DNA from: Elysia chlorotica
Lineage: Eukaryota; Mollusca; Gastropoda; Plakobranchidae
Reading direction: 5' to 3'
NCBI GenBank assembly: GCA_003991915.1
Contig: RQTK01000978.1
Coordinates: 4,787-68,786, forward strand
Length of the DNA stretch: 64,000 nucleotides
The translations under genes were made by a program, and so were the position numbers. This document shows, one piece after another, positions 32,016 to 46,500 of the stretch. How positions within the stretch are numbered: position 1 is the stretch's first letter; every line of letters starts with the position of its first letter. The notes beneath the pieces are model-generated. The model ran no database searches. It was not told the DNA's origin and saw only the letters and a program-made list of their open reading frames with translations.

Positions 32016-33086
32016 TTTCTGGACGAATTACCTTTTAGTGGTACGACTTTTAAGTTTGATTTTTGTACCTCATATGTGATATATTCAAGCTAGTCATTGT
32101 TGAAATTGAACTGATGATCTGAAATATTTGTGCCAAGTGTATTTTTTTTTCATCACATTAAGATCTGTTGCGCATATTTGCAAACTGTTCTTTTTTTATG
32201 GGCAGAGGTATAATTGATTCTTTTGAAACTAGCCTGAAGTATATAAATACGTTTTTTAAACATGTCAGTAATTTCACTGAACTGTTACATCACATATATG
32301 AGTAAATGTTTTTATACATTTTAATCTTACTTTTGTTAATGAAAATTTATTTTTGTTTCAGAAGAAAAAGAAGATTATCATATTATTATATGAGGTATGC
32401 ATCTGTGATACTGACATATAATAGGCTTTACCTTTGTAGCCTCCTGTTGATAAGTCTGATTGGTTAATATGACATTAAAAAACAAGTTAATCAGGAACAT
32501 CAATATAATCATTTTTTTAGAAGAATAACATCTTCAGTAATACTTTGTTCTGAATAAATGAAAAAATGAAATCTCTAATTTTTTGACAATCGTACCACTA
32601 AAAGGTAATTCGTCCAGAAAAATGGTTATATTGATGTTCCTGATTAACTTGTTTTTTAATGTCATATTAACCAATCAGACTTATCAACAGGAGGCTACAA
32701 AGGTAAAGCTTATTATATTTCAGTATCACAGATGCATACCTCATATAATAATATGATAATTTTCTTTTTCTTCTGAAACAAAAATAAATTTTCATTAACA
32801 AAAGTAAGATTAAAATGTATAAAAACATTTACTCATATATGTGATGTAACAGTTCAGTGAAATTACTGACATGTTTAAAAAACGTATTTATATACTTCAG
32901 GCTAGTTTCAAAAGAATCAATTATACCTCTGCCCAAAAAAAAGAACAGTTTGCAAATATGCGCAACAGATCTTAATGTGATGAAAAAAAAATACACTTGG
33001 CACAAATATTTCAGATCATCAGTTCAATTTCAACAATGACTAGCTTGAATATATCACATTTGAGGTACAAAAATCAAACTTAAAAG
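32016..33086. repeat. Imperfect palindrome with approximately 470-bp arms and internal 31-bp inverted repeats
   Basis: Bases 32047-32518 are the near-perfect reverse complement of about 32616-33086. In addition, a 31-bp motif (starting TTTCTGGACGAATTACC, ending AGTGGTACGA) at 32016-32046 has an exact reverse complement at 32590-32620, just inside the right arm. The order is therefore T-A-spacer-T'-A' rather than a simple hairpin. It may be a fold-back or MITE-type element, or an inverted duplication. No coding capacity is seen. Confidence 0.85.
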
Positions 33087-33314
33087 TTTTTAAACATATT
33101 TTATATCATGACAAATAGCTTACCTATTTATATGATCCAGACAACTCATTTTACATTTGAACAGATTTGACAAGAAAAAGAAAAAAAAAACGACAGCATA
33201 ATAGTTGCTGTTCCTTGAAATGTGAGTAACATGCATTTAAAATAAGTAATGCAGCTCAGAATAAAATGAAAAATTTATTGTCAGATATGTATCTACAGAA
33301 TATTTTTATATAGG

Positions 33315-33317
<3 letters not shown>

Positions 33318-33379
<62 letters not shown>

Positions 33380-33380
33380 T
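33318..33380. repeat. (AAT)n microsatellite
   Basis: About 20 AAT/TAA units. Confidence 0.95.
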
Positions 33381-34071
33381 TAAAGTAAACCTGCATCTAA
33401 GTTAGTAAAAAGTACTATAGATGCACCCATATGGTCTGTTATAGTTTTGATATCTATATCTCAATTTAAAAGGCAATGAATATGGTGAAATGTTTACTTA
33501 TACAGTTCTGAAAGATGCAAAAAAATCTCAACTTATAGACCCCTGAAACTACTGAGGGACAAGAGTGCCTATTGAATTTAACTGCTACTCCGAGCCCAGG
33601 TGTCTATAATCTCACACCTTTTGTGCCGTTAAGACATTATAACACATGTCTCCTAAACAAAAAACTTTTTAATATTTGATCCTTTCAAGAGGTCTAAGAG
33701 CAAAAACTTTGAAAAAAAACAACTGCTAAGCACCAAATCAAGTTATGAAATGAATGCTTCCCTGAGACATTGATTTGTTAAAGAATGAAATTGGTCAACC
33801 GAGTTGCTAATGCTAATAAATGTTATCAAAAGTTGGTTTATAATTGCACAAAATCTTACCCTCTATACTTATCCAATCTACTTTGTTTCTTTCACACTAA
33901 AATCACAAATTTTACTAAACCTGATCTGAAATATGATTTCAATGTCCATGACGACAAAAAATAATATATTTCTACCGTCTTGTAATAGCAATTGGCCTGA
34001 CAACTTCATTAAAGCAATCAAATAATAATAATGAGAAAAGCAGTAGTATTGAAAATGATAGTAATAATTAC

Positions 34072-34139
<68 letters not shown>

Positions 34140-34155
34140 TGATGATGATGATGTG
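34072..34155. repeat. (AAT)n followed by (GAT)n
   Basis: About 22 AAT units that switch into GAT units. The Tyr-repeat frame across it is an artefact. Confidence 0.95.
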
Positions 34156-34501
34156 ATAATGATAATAAAAAAGTATAAATTAGAATAATGATAATGTCAT
34201 TCATGTGGAAATCATCGAATTTTTTTAACAACCTCACAGCACATGAGAGGAGAAGGGATGGCTGAATAATAACATAAACAAACCAAAACAAGTTAATATT
34301 GGTACATCAAAAGCATGGGATAAAAAAAAAAACCAATCCTGATGATAGAATAGGAGTGAAAAAAAAAGAACTTGGGAAATAACAGTTGTGTTGCTGTTTT
34401 TGGATTTTTTTCTTAATTTGAATAAGTGGTTAAACCCTGCATTTGGTTGTATATTGAGAAGCCCACCTCAATGCTCTTTTAATCCAATTTTACTTAGGGG
34501 C

Positions 34502-34572
34502 CATTTAGGAAATTGAGATACTTAACTTATACTAGTATTTAGGAAATTGAGATACTTAACTTATACCAGTAT
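34502..34572. repeat. Short tandem duplication, about 36-bp unit
   Basis: ATTTAGGAAATTGAGATACT plus TAACTTATAC occurs twice in direct succession. Confidence 0.85.
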
Positions 34573-34574
34573 AA

Positions 34575-37350
34575 ACTGCTGACACTATAATTATTATAAT
34601 AATTTAAAAAAATAGCTCATGTTTTAACTGCTTGGAAAGTTATAGAAAGCATATATTTTCAATTTATAAGTCTAACGTTTCCTCTTTCTTAGTCTTTAAA
34701 TATAAACATAGTAAATGGGATACATCTTTTTTTTTTCCATTTACTTAGATTCACAAAGCATATTGTGAATCATGTAGATATGTGTTGTGAGCCCATTTAA
34801 GAATATTTATGAAGGCTGTGTGTTTCATAATAGAGCATGGAAATCGTGAAAGTTGGTGCAAAGGACAATAGACCATTGAATACAGTGAACAACAATGATT
34901 GCTATATTGTACATTGAACTAACAAAAACACATAGCAATCAGAGGTCACCATTTCAGAAGATATTCATTGACTGGTTTGTCGTGAAAGTTGCAAAATGTT
35001 CATTAAATAATAGATACACACATGGTAACAGACAGATGACCAAAAAAATCACAGGAGTTTTTTCAACAGTTTTAGATGCAAGAATCAAAACTATAACTGT
35101 AGTGTATTATGTGGTAAAAATTGGTACATGAAGAATAAAAGGATTTTGCTACTTCATAAATAATTATGTTTTATCATCATCATTCAACTACAGTACAGTA
35201 CAGGATATAAACTCAGCGAGCATATTTTAAAAAATATATTTTCTGAAAAACCTAAATATGTTGTGTTTAAATTTCAAACACTTTATTGGTGCATTTCAGA
35301 TATGTTGTTTCCAAATTAAACAGCTTTTTATTGCTTTAATTTTGATTATGCAGTATATATATATGAAAATTTTAGTTAAAGGTTTTTAAATAAATTGATT
35401 GATCAATGTCATCTTACATTTTCAAAGATTAACAAAGCACTAAAAATCCATTACTCTGTGGCTTAACCTTTAAATACATTTACTTTTAAACACACTTTCT
35501 AATTTCAATATAAACATTTATCTCTCAAACAAGGAGACAAAGGTCAATAGTAAGTTCATAGTTGTTGATGACTTTTCAATGACAAACATTTGGACTGTAA
35601 CAGTGGAATTGCTGATGCTGATCATAATATGTATCATCATTATAATAACATAAAATGATAAATGTTTTGTCATTGACCTTATGACCATACAAATAAAACA
35701 ATTTTAAATGTCAAAAACCTAGTTAAATTTTTACTCAGGCAGTCTTACTTGTCAGTTAAGCAAACAATTGGGTTAGTGCAATACTAATTTCACTAAAGAT
35801 TTTATCAGCTTGCTAGACCGTTGGGCTTCAACTTATAGAAAGACAAAGACATTTCCGCTAAAAAAGCAAAAATAGCCTATTTTATCCTATGTCACAACCT
35901 GCGAGACTGGCCAAAAGCAAATTATCAACAGTGCTTAACAGATATCTGGCACTGATGGAATATCCACTTAGACTACACTTGGGCAATAAACTGGCCAAGA
36001 CTACAGACACATAACTGTGAAATGCCAGGGCTATGATTGCCTTCAGTAAGAGCCTTTCTCTCTTTTTCACTCTCAATCTTTTTTTTCCCTCCTCTGCATA
36101 TTATTTCTACTTAAACTGTAAACATGAAACTGTTTACCTCAGATCGTATCTTAACCTTCAGTTACAAACAACAACAAAAATTATTTCTTTATCTTTACTT
36201 ATATGCTTCACAACTAATGAAGAGTTCAGTAGGAAAAGTAGACTCTCCTGATGACATTGCACAAAATCATTGTCTGTGAGGATGAAATCCAAGTGATACA
36301 TTCGTCTCAAGAAAAACCCATGTTTAATAGGGCAGTGACTGCCTTTCAATTCTTGCTACCTACAGGGAGCACCATAAACTTGCTACCAAATAATATGAAC
36401 TATGGAATTCTTAGACATACTTGCAAAACTGAAGTTCAAGGTACATGGGAAGACATTCTGATTATTCATAAGGCTGCTGCCATGGGGATGATGGTGAAGG
36501 CTCAATAGGAAATCAACTTATACCACTTATGTACGTACATTTTCATCTAATGCCTTTAGATCTCTTCCTCGCATAAACAGTTTTCCTTCTCATTTTTCTT
36601 TCTTTTGTCAATGTTGTGGATGAAAATGAAACTTCTCAACAGCCTTACATGGGAAAGTTTTAAAATGCTACACAACTTTTTTTCAGCACTTAAAACTGTA
36701 GCACAAAAAACAGCCTTAATCTCTGTGGGAAAATCAAATAAAGCAAAGTTGAAGGGCAACTATATCATTATATTTTCATCTATATAGCACAGCTTTTCTT
36801 GAAAAATATCATTGGTTTTTACACAAATGCGTAGAACTTTCTAAAAGACAAAAACACAAGCAAAAAATATTTTTAAACATGTAATCATCCAATACAAGTA
36901 TAGTCATATGGCTTTTCTTTGGCTATTGAACATTATGACCATCGCATATTGATCAGTCATACTTCTCAGGATAAATAAATATATCACATGATTTAAACAT
37001 GATGAAGACGCATACAAGCTCAAGAAAAAACTGACATTTGTCAGTCAAAGCTGTTCAATTTTGGTTCAATACTTTCTGCTATCTTAATTATAATTATTAA
37101 GGCTGAGAAGAGTATTGCTATTCACATTTGTACATGGATATCTAGATAAACAAACCATAGTATATTCCACTTACCTAAGCAATACAGCAGCATTCTTTAA
37201 CAAGTTTCTCTCAATACTGAATCATTTCTACTAAATGAGTTACAGGCAGCTTTCAATGACAAAGAAAAATGAAAATAAAGTTACAGCCAATTATTTAAAA
37301 AATAACACTGACAGGATGTCTAAAAAAGGCAAAAAAAAATCTATTATTTT
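34575..37350. other. No gene recognised
   Basis: AT-rich flank downstream of the CCDC142-like gene. Frames here have no supported splice sites. Confidence 0.5.
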
Positions 37351-37356
37351 TTTATT
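37351..37356 (-). terminator. Possible poly(A) signal of CCDC142-like gene
   Basis: AATAAA on the minus strand about 240 nt past the stop at 37598. This is inference; AT-rich DNA contains such hexamers by chance. Confidence 0.35.
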
Positions 37357-37597
37357 ACAATTTAGGCCATTGTACCATTCGTTGCATAAAATTGAAAATA
37401 GGATCAAGTAGCAACAATGTAAAAACAATAACTCATCTATTTTGATACTGATGTCTTTGACACTTGGAATTCAATAGTTGTATTGTGAGGTGAAACAAAA
37501 AGACAGAAAAAGTACATGTATACTAAAAACTGAGGCATTTTGTATTCATTTTGCATTCCAATCTACTACGTGTACAATGTTCTCTTTCTATATTTTG

Positions 37598-40500
37598 TCA
37601 ATCGTCACTGGAGCTTCTGGAAAAACAGGCAGGGAATTTCCACGACTTGGATCCCCCCACAGCTCTCAGTGCAAGCCATTCCTGCATGTTGGGCACCATA
37701 CAAACATTCTCATCATCTTCTTCTAGCATGGTACAATCTGTTTTGGAGGATGCTTTGTATGTGCCATTTTTCATTGAAGGTGATCCTTCCGAGGAAAAAT
37801 TGTTGCTAGAAATCTTATCCTCAACACCTACCATGGACTCTGGAGATGGGACAGTGTTGACAGAGTCACACACTGCAATGAAAGAAGAGAAGGTTAAATA
37901 CAGATTGATATAGTATTCATCCAGTTACTTCAACAACATTGGCGCATTTTCATGGACACACTAGAAGATGATAAAAACCAGTGAGTGGGTGTTTCAATAA
38001 CATAACACCTACTAAATTAGGTTACATCAGTAGTGATTTGTTGTTCAATGGGTGGTGTGATGTAAATCATGCAGTCTTTTTGTTATACCAATGGCTGAGG
38101 ACAGAGTGCAACTACTCTTTTTTACCCCCCTCTGCAACTATTCTTTTTAATTATGAAAGTTAACTCTCAACCCACCTTTATTTAATCCTCCCCATTCATT
38201 TTGGCTTTTCAGTATCTAATTTTTAAAATGACTATATCCTTTAAAATTTCAAGAAATTTGAAGAAAATTATTTTTAATGAAATTTTATTGTGAAGTTTAA
38301 TTACCGACCTCCAATCCTTCAGCAAACCACCAACATATTTCTGTTACTGCCATATATCCAGTTTCACAACTGGATTGTTCGTTTGCAATCTGCAGACCTT
38401 AAACATATGCGATGCCTTACCACAGTTTCACAGATTACCAGTGGGAATAAAGGGGCACTTACTTATGTTATCCATCAATCTGTTGCTGGTCTGTTTTGGG
38501 CTGGGCTGTCTCTTCAACAGAGTGATGATACCTTTCATTTGTTGGAAAATAGCTTGGTCTAGAGTGCTGTGTCTAACTTCATCGCTGCCTATCAGCTCCC
38601 CTAGCTTTGTGTGTATAAATTCAAAGTCAATTCCAAGTTGCACTGCTCCCCACAAACTGAGAGGGAAAAAAAATCATCAATCGGAAGTCATTATTAGCTC
38701 TAAATGTACTGTTAATATTTAAACATAGGCAACATTGTTACAAAGGAAAAAAAATTAAATCACTGGATAGCTGTTAAGTTAGGAAAAATGATATGTCTTC
38801 AAATATATTCTGTTACCAGTGATTTTCTTTTCCCTTGACTCTCTCTTCATCTCATGGCCAAATATTTTACAATTTGCAATTCCATTGCATATACCCATAA
38901 AAAACTGATTAACTGAAGCCTTGATCAAGTCCTATTGACAGCATATTTTGACTAAAAGGCCTTGAAATATAGGACAAACTCATCGCTGCACCTAATATTC
39001 TTCAATACATTACTGAGTTGGTTAACCTTAGCATGAAATTTTACTGCTGTTATTTTTCTTGTACATACACATTTTCAAAAATCATGAAGTCAAATTACTT
39101 TTATTGATATAACTCTAAGATTTAAAAATAAATGCTCTTCTTCAAAACCGTAACTGTTTATTTAAATAAACAGAGAAAATTATATGGCTACCAAAGCCAT
39201 CTGACACAGATGTATATTTCTTTCATATTAAAATCTAAGCTATACATAAAAAATAATTACAAAGACAAAGAACAACCTAAATTTAATCTTTTCCTTGAGG
39301 ATTAGACCCAACCAGGTGTTGCAGAAAGTGACTGTTGCCATCGCAAGGACCCCTATTTGGGAGGTTATGGAAAGTTTAGAGATGCCATGCACAATAGGGA
39401 CCAGCAGAGCATCCACTGCCTCTCTTGCATAGTTGTTAGGCTCAGCCTTCTCTTCTGTTGAAGTTAAGAAATAAATATTAACTTCTTAGATTTGATGACA
39501 GAAAAATAATGACTTCACCTACTTTTTTTTATTCCTTTAAACTAATTGTACCTTGGGGTTTATTTTCAACCCCAGGGATCAGTTATTTTTAGTTTTACTA
39601 CACTTGTAGTAAGAATTTATTTTTGAAACCTCATGCATTTCTCCAAATGATTTTGACTGACTGGCAGCAAAAGGCATAATATCATATTGACCATCCCTCA
39701 TTTTCTAAACATCTATGTTTTTGACAAACAGGGGTCGTCGTTGACCTCTTCTTTTCAAAGAAGTAAAAATACTGATTATTCCTGACCATATGTTATTAGT
39801 ATTTTTCTTCCTTGTGAAAGCAGGAACAAACCAGAAACAAAGATCACAAAAGTGTGGTTCATGAGGTTGGTGGAAACAAAAACAAGATCTGAAGTGAATG
39901 GGACCAAAATATACCCCTGCCATATGGATGCGCATATACTATTTTTTTTTCCTTCCTCAAAACATGGGGTCAAAACATACCCTCCGACGTAAGGATAGGA
40001 ATGAGTTGTTTTGTTTTTCCTCTGTACAGCACATAGAATCAAAATGAACCCCAACGTACGGTTCAGGTGGGAAAACACAATATATGATTAGGGGTCACAG
40101 CGATGCCAACTGGATCATTATTTATTTTACTGAGGCCTTTGTGTATCCAGTATAGCATGCAGTATCAGAAAACATAACCACATTGGGATGGTTTTCATAT
40201 TCTCTGACCTGTCAATCTTTTTTCTTTTAATAAAAATTGGCATCACTGCTTTCAAATTGATTTTTTTTTAACCTGCACATGAGATTCAGAGTGTAATAAT
40301 GCATAAAATGATAAATGATTCCATTTAAATTTCTTTTTTATACTAATCTGATTTTCATACCAGGGGCTATTTTTCTTTTCCACATTCTTGCTGGCAACAT
40401 GTTCTCTTGGAAAAATGTCAGGGCATATTCACCGTACTTGTCCATAAAGTTTTTCATTGTTGTGCCACTCAAAGTCTGTGAGAAAAAGTGTTGATAAAAT

Positions 40501-43500
40501 TAATAGGAATCAAAAAGGCCATGGAATTTAATAATCAATATTAATCGCTGTAGCAGGCTCAGCAGCAGCAACAACAAGAGCAAGATCAGCAGTACAATTA
40601 GTGGGAAATTATAATAGTAATTACAATAACAAAAACAACAGTAAAGACCTTTTTGTTTGTTTGCTCTCTTTTAATCTATACCATACTTTTAAGATTGAGC
40701 ACAGAGGATTTTCAAATTGTTTCTTTATATAGCAGGAATACAAAAATTAATATATAACTCTCTAATACATATATGACTCTGGGCTACTTCTTTGCAAGAT
40801 GATCAAATACCTGGATTTGAGAATTGATTTGCTGTATCTGTTGATGTAACAGTTTGATCTGGCATACAGATAAGTTGTCTGAGACTCGTGCTTGATGCTG
40901 TTCCTCTTTCACATTTATGGATTCCAGTAAGAAAAGTGAATTCTTTGTGCAATCGACAAGAATCTGTAAAGAGCGAATGGACATTTCTTTTCACTCATTT
41001 CCAATAAAAATTTATATACACTCCAATTTGAAACTGTTAACAACAAAATTTGAATAATAATAGCAAATAGCAGGCTTTACCATAATTAGCAACCCTGCTA
41101 AGAGATGTGCAGAGAAAGACTTCATATCGTCAATACTCATCAGCAATATTTACCAGAAAAAGAACAGGCCAATATCACAATAGAAAATAGTGGATATAAG
41201 AGTTCAACAGCTCATATTTTTTTTAAATATCAGTTTATATTTTAAATGGAAAAATGAAAACATTCAAGTTAAATTAATGAACCTCCCTAATGCATTCAGC
41301 CATAACCAAAGACAAGCTTCTCCAGCGTGTATATATTTCAATATCTTCATCCTTCTTTTATTATAAATGTTTATTCAGGCTAATTCCCTGAACCAACCAT
41401 TGATTCGTTTTCATATGTCATCATGTATATCAAATGTAAGATCAAATTGAAAGCCAGTTTTTTTTTTCATGTATTGTAACTATAGAAAGAGACCTTTAAT
41501 TTATAAATAAGTACAGTACAAAATGAAACCAAAAGTAATTCTGTGACAACCCTAAATCCTCAAAAATAGGACGGGAGTTGGGGGTGGATACATATTTATA
41601 TAATTATACTCTGATAAACTATTAGGGACATTAAAATTTTAAAGTGTAACTTTGTTTGTCATTTTTTAATGCCTTATATTATCAACTAAGACATATCCCA
41701 AGATTAGCGTCTGACAATTTAACATGGAGCCACACAGAGATGGAGCGGGGATACCAGGACTTTGATCACCAACCCACCGAGTAGGGAATATGTAAGTAGC
41801 TATTCTAACTACTATAGCCGCAACAAAGTAATACCTTCAGGTCCATGTGAGTGAGCAACAGAAACTGGTCCACATTCCAAGAAGCAAGAAACTGTTGGAT
41901 TTTGCTGCTGCACCAGGACACAGCCAGCTTGCATGTCGTGAGCATGCGCCAGGTGACACCAGCACAGATGCTTAGATCTGCATCAGCGTGCTGTATGACA
42001 TCATCTGCTGCAGGAAAGACATAAGAGGTTTTTTTTTTTTAACAAGCAGTTTTTGCTAAGTGTCACTTCACATTTCCTAAATAGTTAACACTGAAATTTT
42101 TGTTTACCGTTACCATAGGACTATAAATTTAAAAAAAGAAGCTGTGTCTATTGAATGAAAGAAAACAAAACTACTTAACTTCTCTGTGTTATATGCAAAC
42201 TAAACTAATGATAACTTATGCTAATGATTAATCATCTCCTGAAATATCATTTTGACAAGCCTTACACTTATATTTGAATGGAAAATTGCAGAATTTTGTA
42301 TAGGTTTGTTTTTCAAATTTAAAAGGTTAAGAATATGCTGAAAATATACCTTGATTGTGTGGATAGCACCTGCAAATTTCTTGAAGTAAACTCATTAAAG
42401 GCATATACATATCTTGCAGAAGACGACCTGTCCTTGTGCAATAAATATCACCACTCACAAGACAGGGCACACATTTATCTGTTAACTCTGATGCTAAACT
42501 TGAGCTTGTTGCTGAAAAAGGAGTTGAAGAAGAAAATTTAATGTAATTATAGAAATTAGCAATTGGAGGTTTAGAACAAAATATACACAGTGCATGCCAC
42601 TATAATAATATTTAATACTAGCTGTCCTTTTTTATTGCCATGAAATACAAAAATAATTTATTTTTGTTATGTAGTCATATGTGTTTACCTAATTTCTTTA
42701 ATTTTTTTTTCAAATTCTTTTAATAGAAAAAAAAAATTAATAATGCGAATGACTTACACACATCCCAAGCTCCATAAGCAGATAAGGCATGCAGTCTGAA
42801 TACAACACCAAGCAAAGGTTGAACAGAGGTAGGTGGAAACATGTCTGAAAAGCAAGACAAGATGAATGATAAGTGATGTAAGATCCATTTTTCCTTTAAT
42901 GAAACGAATGCATAAGATTTATAGCAATGCAAGAAGAGAAAAAAATTGCTTTAAACATATCAGTAAGCATGATTACCTAAATGACATGTATTTTCTTATA
43001 TATGTACCTTATAATAATTCAGTTTAAGGGCATTTTGTTTTTTAAAAAAATCCCTTTAAAGTCAATTAGGATATTTCAATTGAACAGGTTGAAACACTTG
43101 ATTAAATTAAATTTAAAATGAAAAATTTCAAACTTGAGAATTGTCAATGCTCAAAGAAGATAGCCATCACATACCTTTGTAACAAACATGCCCAATCATA
43201 TTCCTGAGCATGGCAGTGACTGTATCATTGAATAGAAGAATCGAACCCATGCTGGACTCAAGCAGACATCGCCGACCCTGCCATGCCGGCTCATCCAGAA
43301 ATAAATCAAGGTTTTGACCCAAGTGCAGCCACAATGAGTCCATATAGTGAGTCACAACAGCGCTGCGTATTGTGTTGTCTGCATTGTCACCCCACGAAAC
43401 TTTCTTTCTTTGTGAGTCCCCACGGTTAGCGACAGGCGTGTCTCCCTGATACTGCACTCTTGGAGGTCGGCCCACAACTGGACTCATTACACTCTTAGCT

Positions 43501-46500
43501 ATTGTCATTTTTTTAGCACGCTGAGGCTTCCCTGGTTCATTTTTTCTGAGTAAGGAGGTTGAATTGCACACAATAAGAAGAAAGCTCTCTGCAAATTCTT
43601 GCTCTTTGGCTGAGAACTCTACGAGAGGTGATGGAAGAGTTGAAAGATCAGGGGTCCGAACAAATCCAATCTGTAAATAAGCTGCATTTAGACTGGCATT
43701 ACTACCAGTACCAGAGAAATTATGGTAGTCAGAGGTGTCAGTCATCATCATCATTGAGTGAGGTTGGTTTTGGTGGGGTAAATAATCACCCCATTCAAAT
43801 TTTGGCAGGCTTCCTGTTGTGATCAAGCGTACAAAATGTTCATTGCAAGTAAAAAACTGATGGGCTAGTTTGGCAGCATATCTGGATCGCTCATTTGCAA
43901 GAATGCTGAGGACCTTGGGGAACTGTATAGTCTTTAATGGTTTAATGAGAGAGGAATTTAATAGGAGAGAATGTGAGGTTGCCTGATCTAAAAAAGGATT
44001 AGCCCCAAAAGTTTGAGACTTATCCATTTGATAGCTTAGTCTCAAGCTGCCAACAATATTGTTGAAATCCTCCAACCCTCGAGTAATATTCCACATAATT
44101 TCAGGTGTCAAAGTATCTACATTACAATGGGCGAAGACTTCAAACCCAATGTGGATGAGCTGGTCAATGTGGTTCACAGCGCGCAAGACAGCAGACGTGA
44201 GGGTCTGAGTGACGTGTTGTAACTGCAGACATAGCTGACCCAGCCGGGATTGCAGCCACCTGCAGGTGTTGAGGCGCTGCTTGATGGTGTTCCAGTGTGC
44301 CACGTGCAAGCGCAGGTCCTCACACAGAGCGTTCAGACAGTAGAGCTTAGTGACAGGCATCTCAGCAGCACATCCGTGTCGAATAGCATACACAGTGCGA
44401 CACTCCATATGAACCAGCACTTCCAGCTCTTCAACAAATATCTGTTGACAATATCTAACATTGGTTACAGTTCAAGCAAAAAAACAAATTCATATTACAT
44501 CTATAAAAAGAAACAAACATCCGTGGTCAAAAGATTTATGTAATGACTTTAGCACCATGTAATATTATATGCATTTTTCCTTGTTTGTACACATTGCTTT
44601 ATGTGTATATTCATTTTACCGCAAGTTAAGATCTTTGTTTTAATAACATCTAATTTTAACTTTAAGATATTTATATATAAAAAAAAAATAATGCCTTTGT
44701 ATTAAATGCACTGCTAATCATTATAATTTCACACTTTAAACACTTTGATATGTGGGAAATATTTACCTGAACAGATCTTATCCGGAAGACACATTCTTTC
44801 AGTAATTCTAACTGGTTCCTTTCTTCCATCAGCCTGCACATGTTAGAGTACTGCTGGCCAATCGGAACACCTCTGAGGTAAGTTAAATACAAAAAAAAAA
44901 AGATAAAGAGCTGGCTACCCTCTAAATGTTTAGGAGGTATAAAGGTTACAAAATTGATCGTCACAAAACACCGTTTTAGAGCAACTCTTTAGTAAATAAA
45001 GTAAAATATTGAGATTTATTCAAACTTAAATATGTTTAGCTTGCCTTCTTTTTAAACCGTCTACCAAATAGGTATGTTCTATCAATGATTAATTTCAGCT
45101 AGAATTGTAACACTGATAACACTGTACCTTTACAGTGAGGTCTTCTTAAGTAATACAAATAAGGACTTAGATGCTATACTTATCGTCACACTTTTTTTTT
45201 TCTCACAACATTGTTACCATTTTATTTTAAATAATTGATAATGTGCCAATAATATAATAAGTCCTTATGCAAAAAAGTTTAAAATTTTAGAGTGAAGAAG
45301 GATTGCATTTTGACTACAAAAACATCTGAGCAAGATGCACTATCGACCAAAAGTCGCTACAGAACCGTTTTTAACAAAACTGTATTGTAGTGGCATTGCC
45401 ATAGAAACAGATATTTAGTGGTATGTAGTAACGATGGACTATCATAGTTTTTAATAAAACACTTTTAATGGACGCCTTGAAAAACTGATGTGCACGTTTA
45501 TTGTGACATTGTTTACGCGTATGCTACTATGCAAGCATGTTCATGGGGTGAGTTTTTGGCCAGTTCGAGAATATGCACAGTCAGTTCAGGCTTAGAAGAG
45601 AGGGGCTGATGAATGTGAGCTAGAGGCTTGATGTTTCTATAAACTAGGAAGGCCTAGAGAGTTCTAAATCTGTGTCGTGTATATAAGAGTAAAGCCAGGT
45701 AGAGTGATAGAATGATTGATGTTTTTTGTAAAGAGAGGAGTGTTTATACTTCTGACCAAGTTATAACATCTTGCCGCAGTGAAAGCTGTTATTTTGCTGT
45801 TGTTTAGATACATTATTATAGATCTAGATACATTGTCAAGTACTGATTTAGATCTGGACATTTTTTAGTTATATTCTTAGTCCTCAGACATTGTGTTTAT
45901 TAATGAAGTTAAACTATTGGGATTTCTTGAATTTGTTATTTTGGTAATGTTGACAAGATTATGTGTCCAAGTCTACGTGAATTAAAATTATATAACAATT
46001 GACCTGCAATAGGGGCCCATTTTATCAAGTCAACGTCAAATTTATGCCATCATGGTCAATTTTACCTTGGACAATGGCTAAAGAATCCTCCCTCCATATC
46101 TCCATTTCTCTTGCTAGCATGGCAACCAGGCTGAACAATGCTGAAGATTTTGCGCAAAAACTTGGCAGCATCTTCAGCATCAGCAGAGTCAAAAGTTGTC
46201 TCAAAGCCAGAGGAGACGGATGTTTGATCCCCGTCCGTATCAAAGCCAAATGCCTGTGAACAAAGAATGCAGGGGGGACATTTTAAAATGTTAACATATT
46301 TGCTAAAATACCAGTAAAATGCCTTTAACATAATAAAAATTCACGAAGAAACAGATGTTTGATCTCCATCCGTATCAAAGCCAAATACATGTGAACAAAG
46401 AATGCAGGGGGGAAATTTAAAAATGTTAACATATTTGCTAAAATACCAGTAAAATGTCTTTAAAACATAATCAAAATTCATAGCAAAGATATTGAGGAAC

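Noticed and set aside
34895-36508. Several 60-85-codon frames in the 35-36.5 kb region
   Set aside because: No splice sites, family motif or composition shift to support them; expected by chance in this length of DNA.
42335-42541. 68-codon plus-strand frame
   Set aside because: Antisense shadow of CCDC142-like exon 6.
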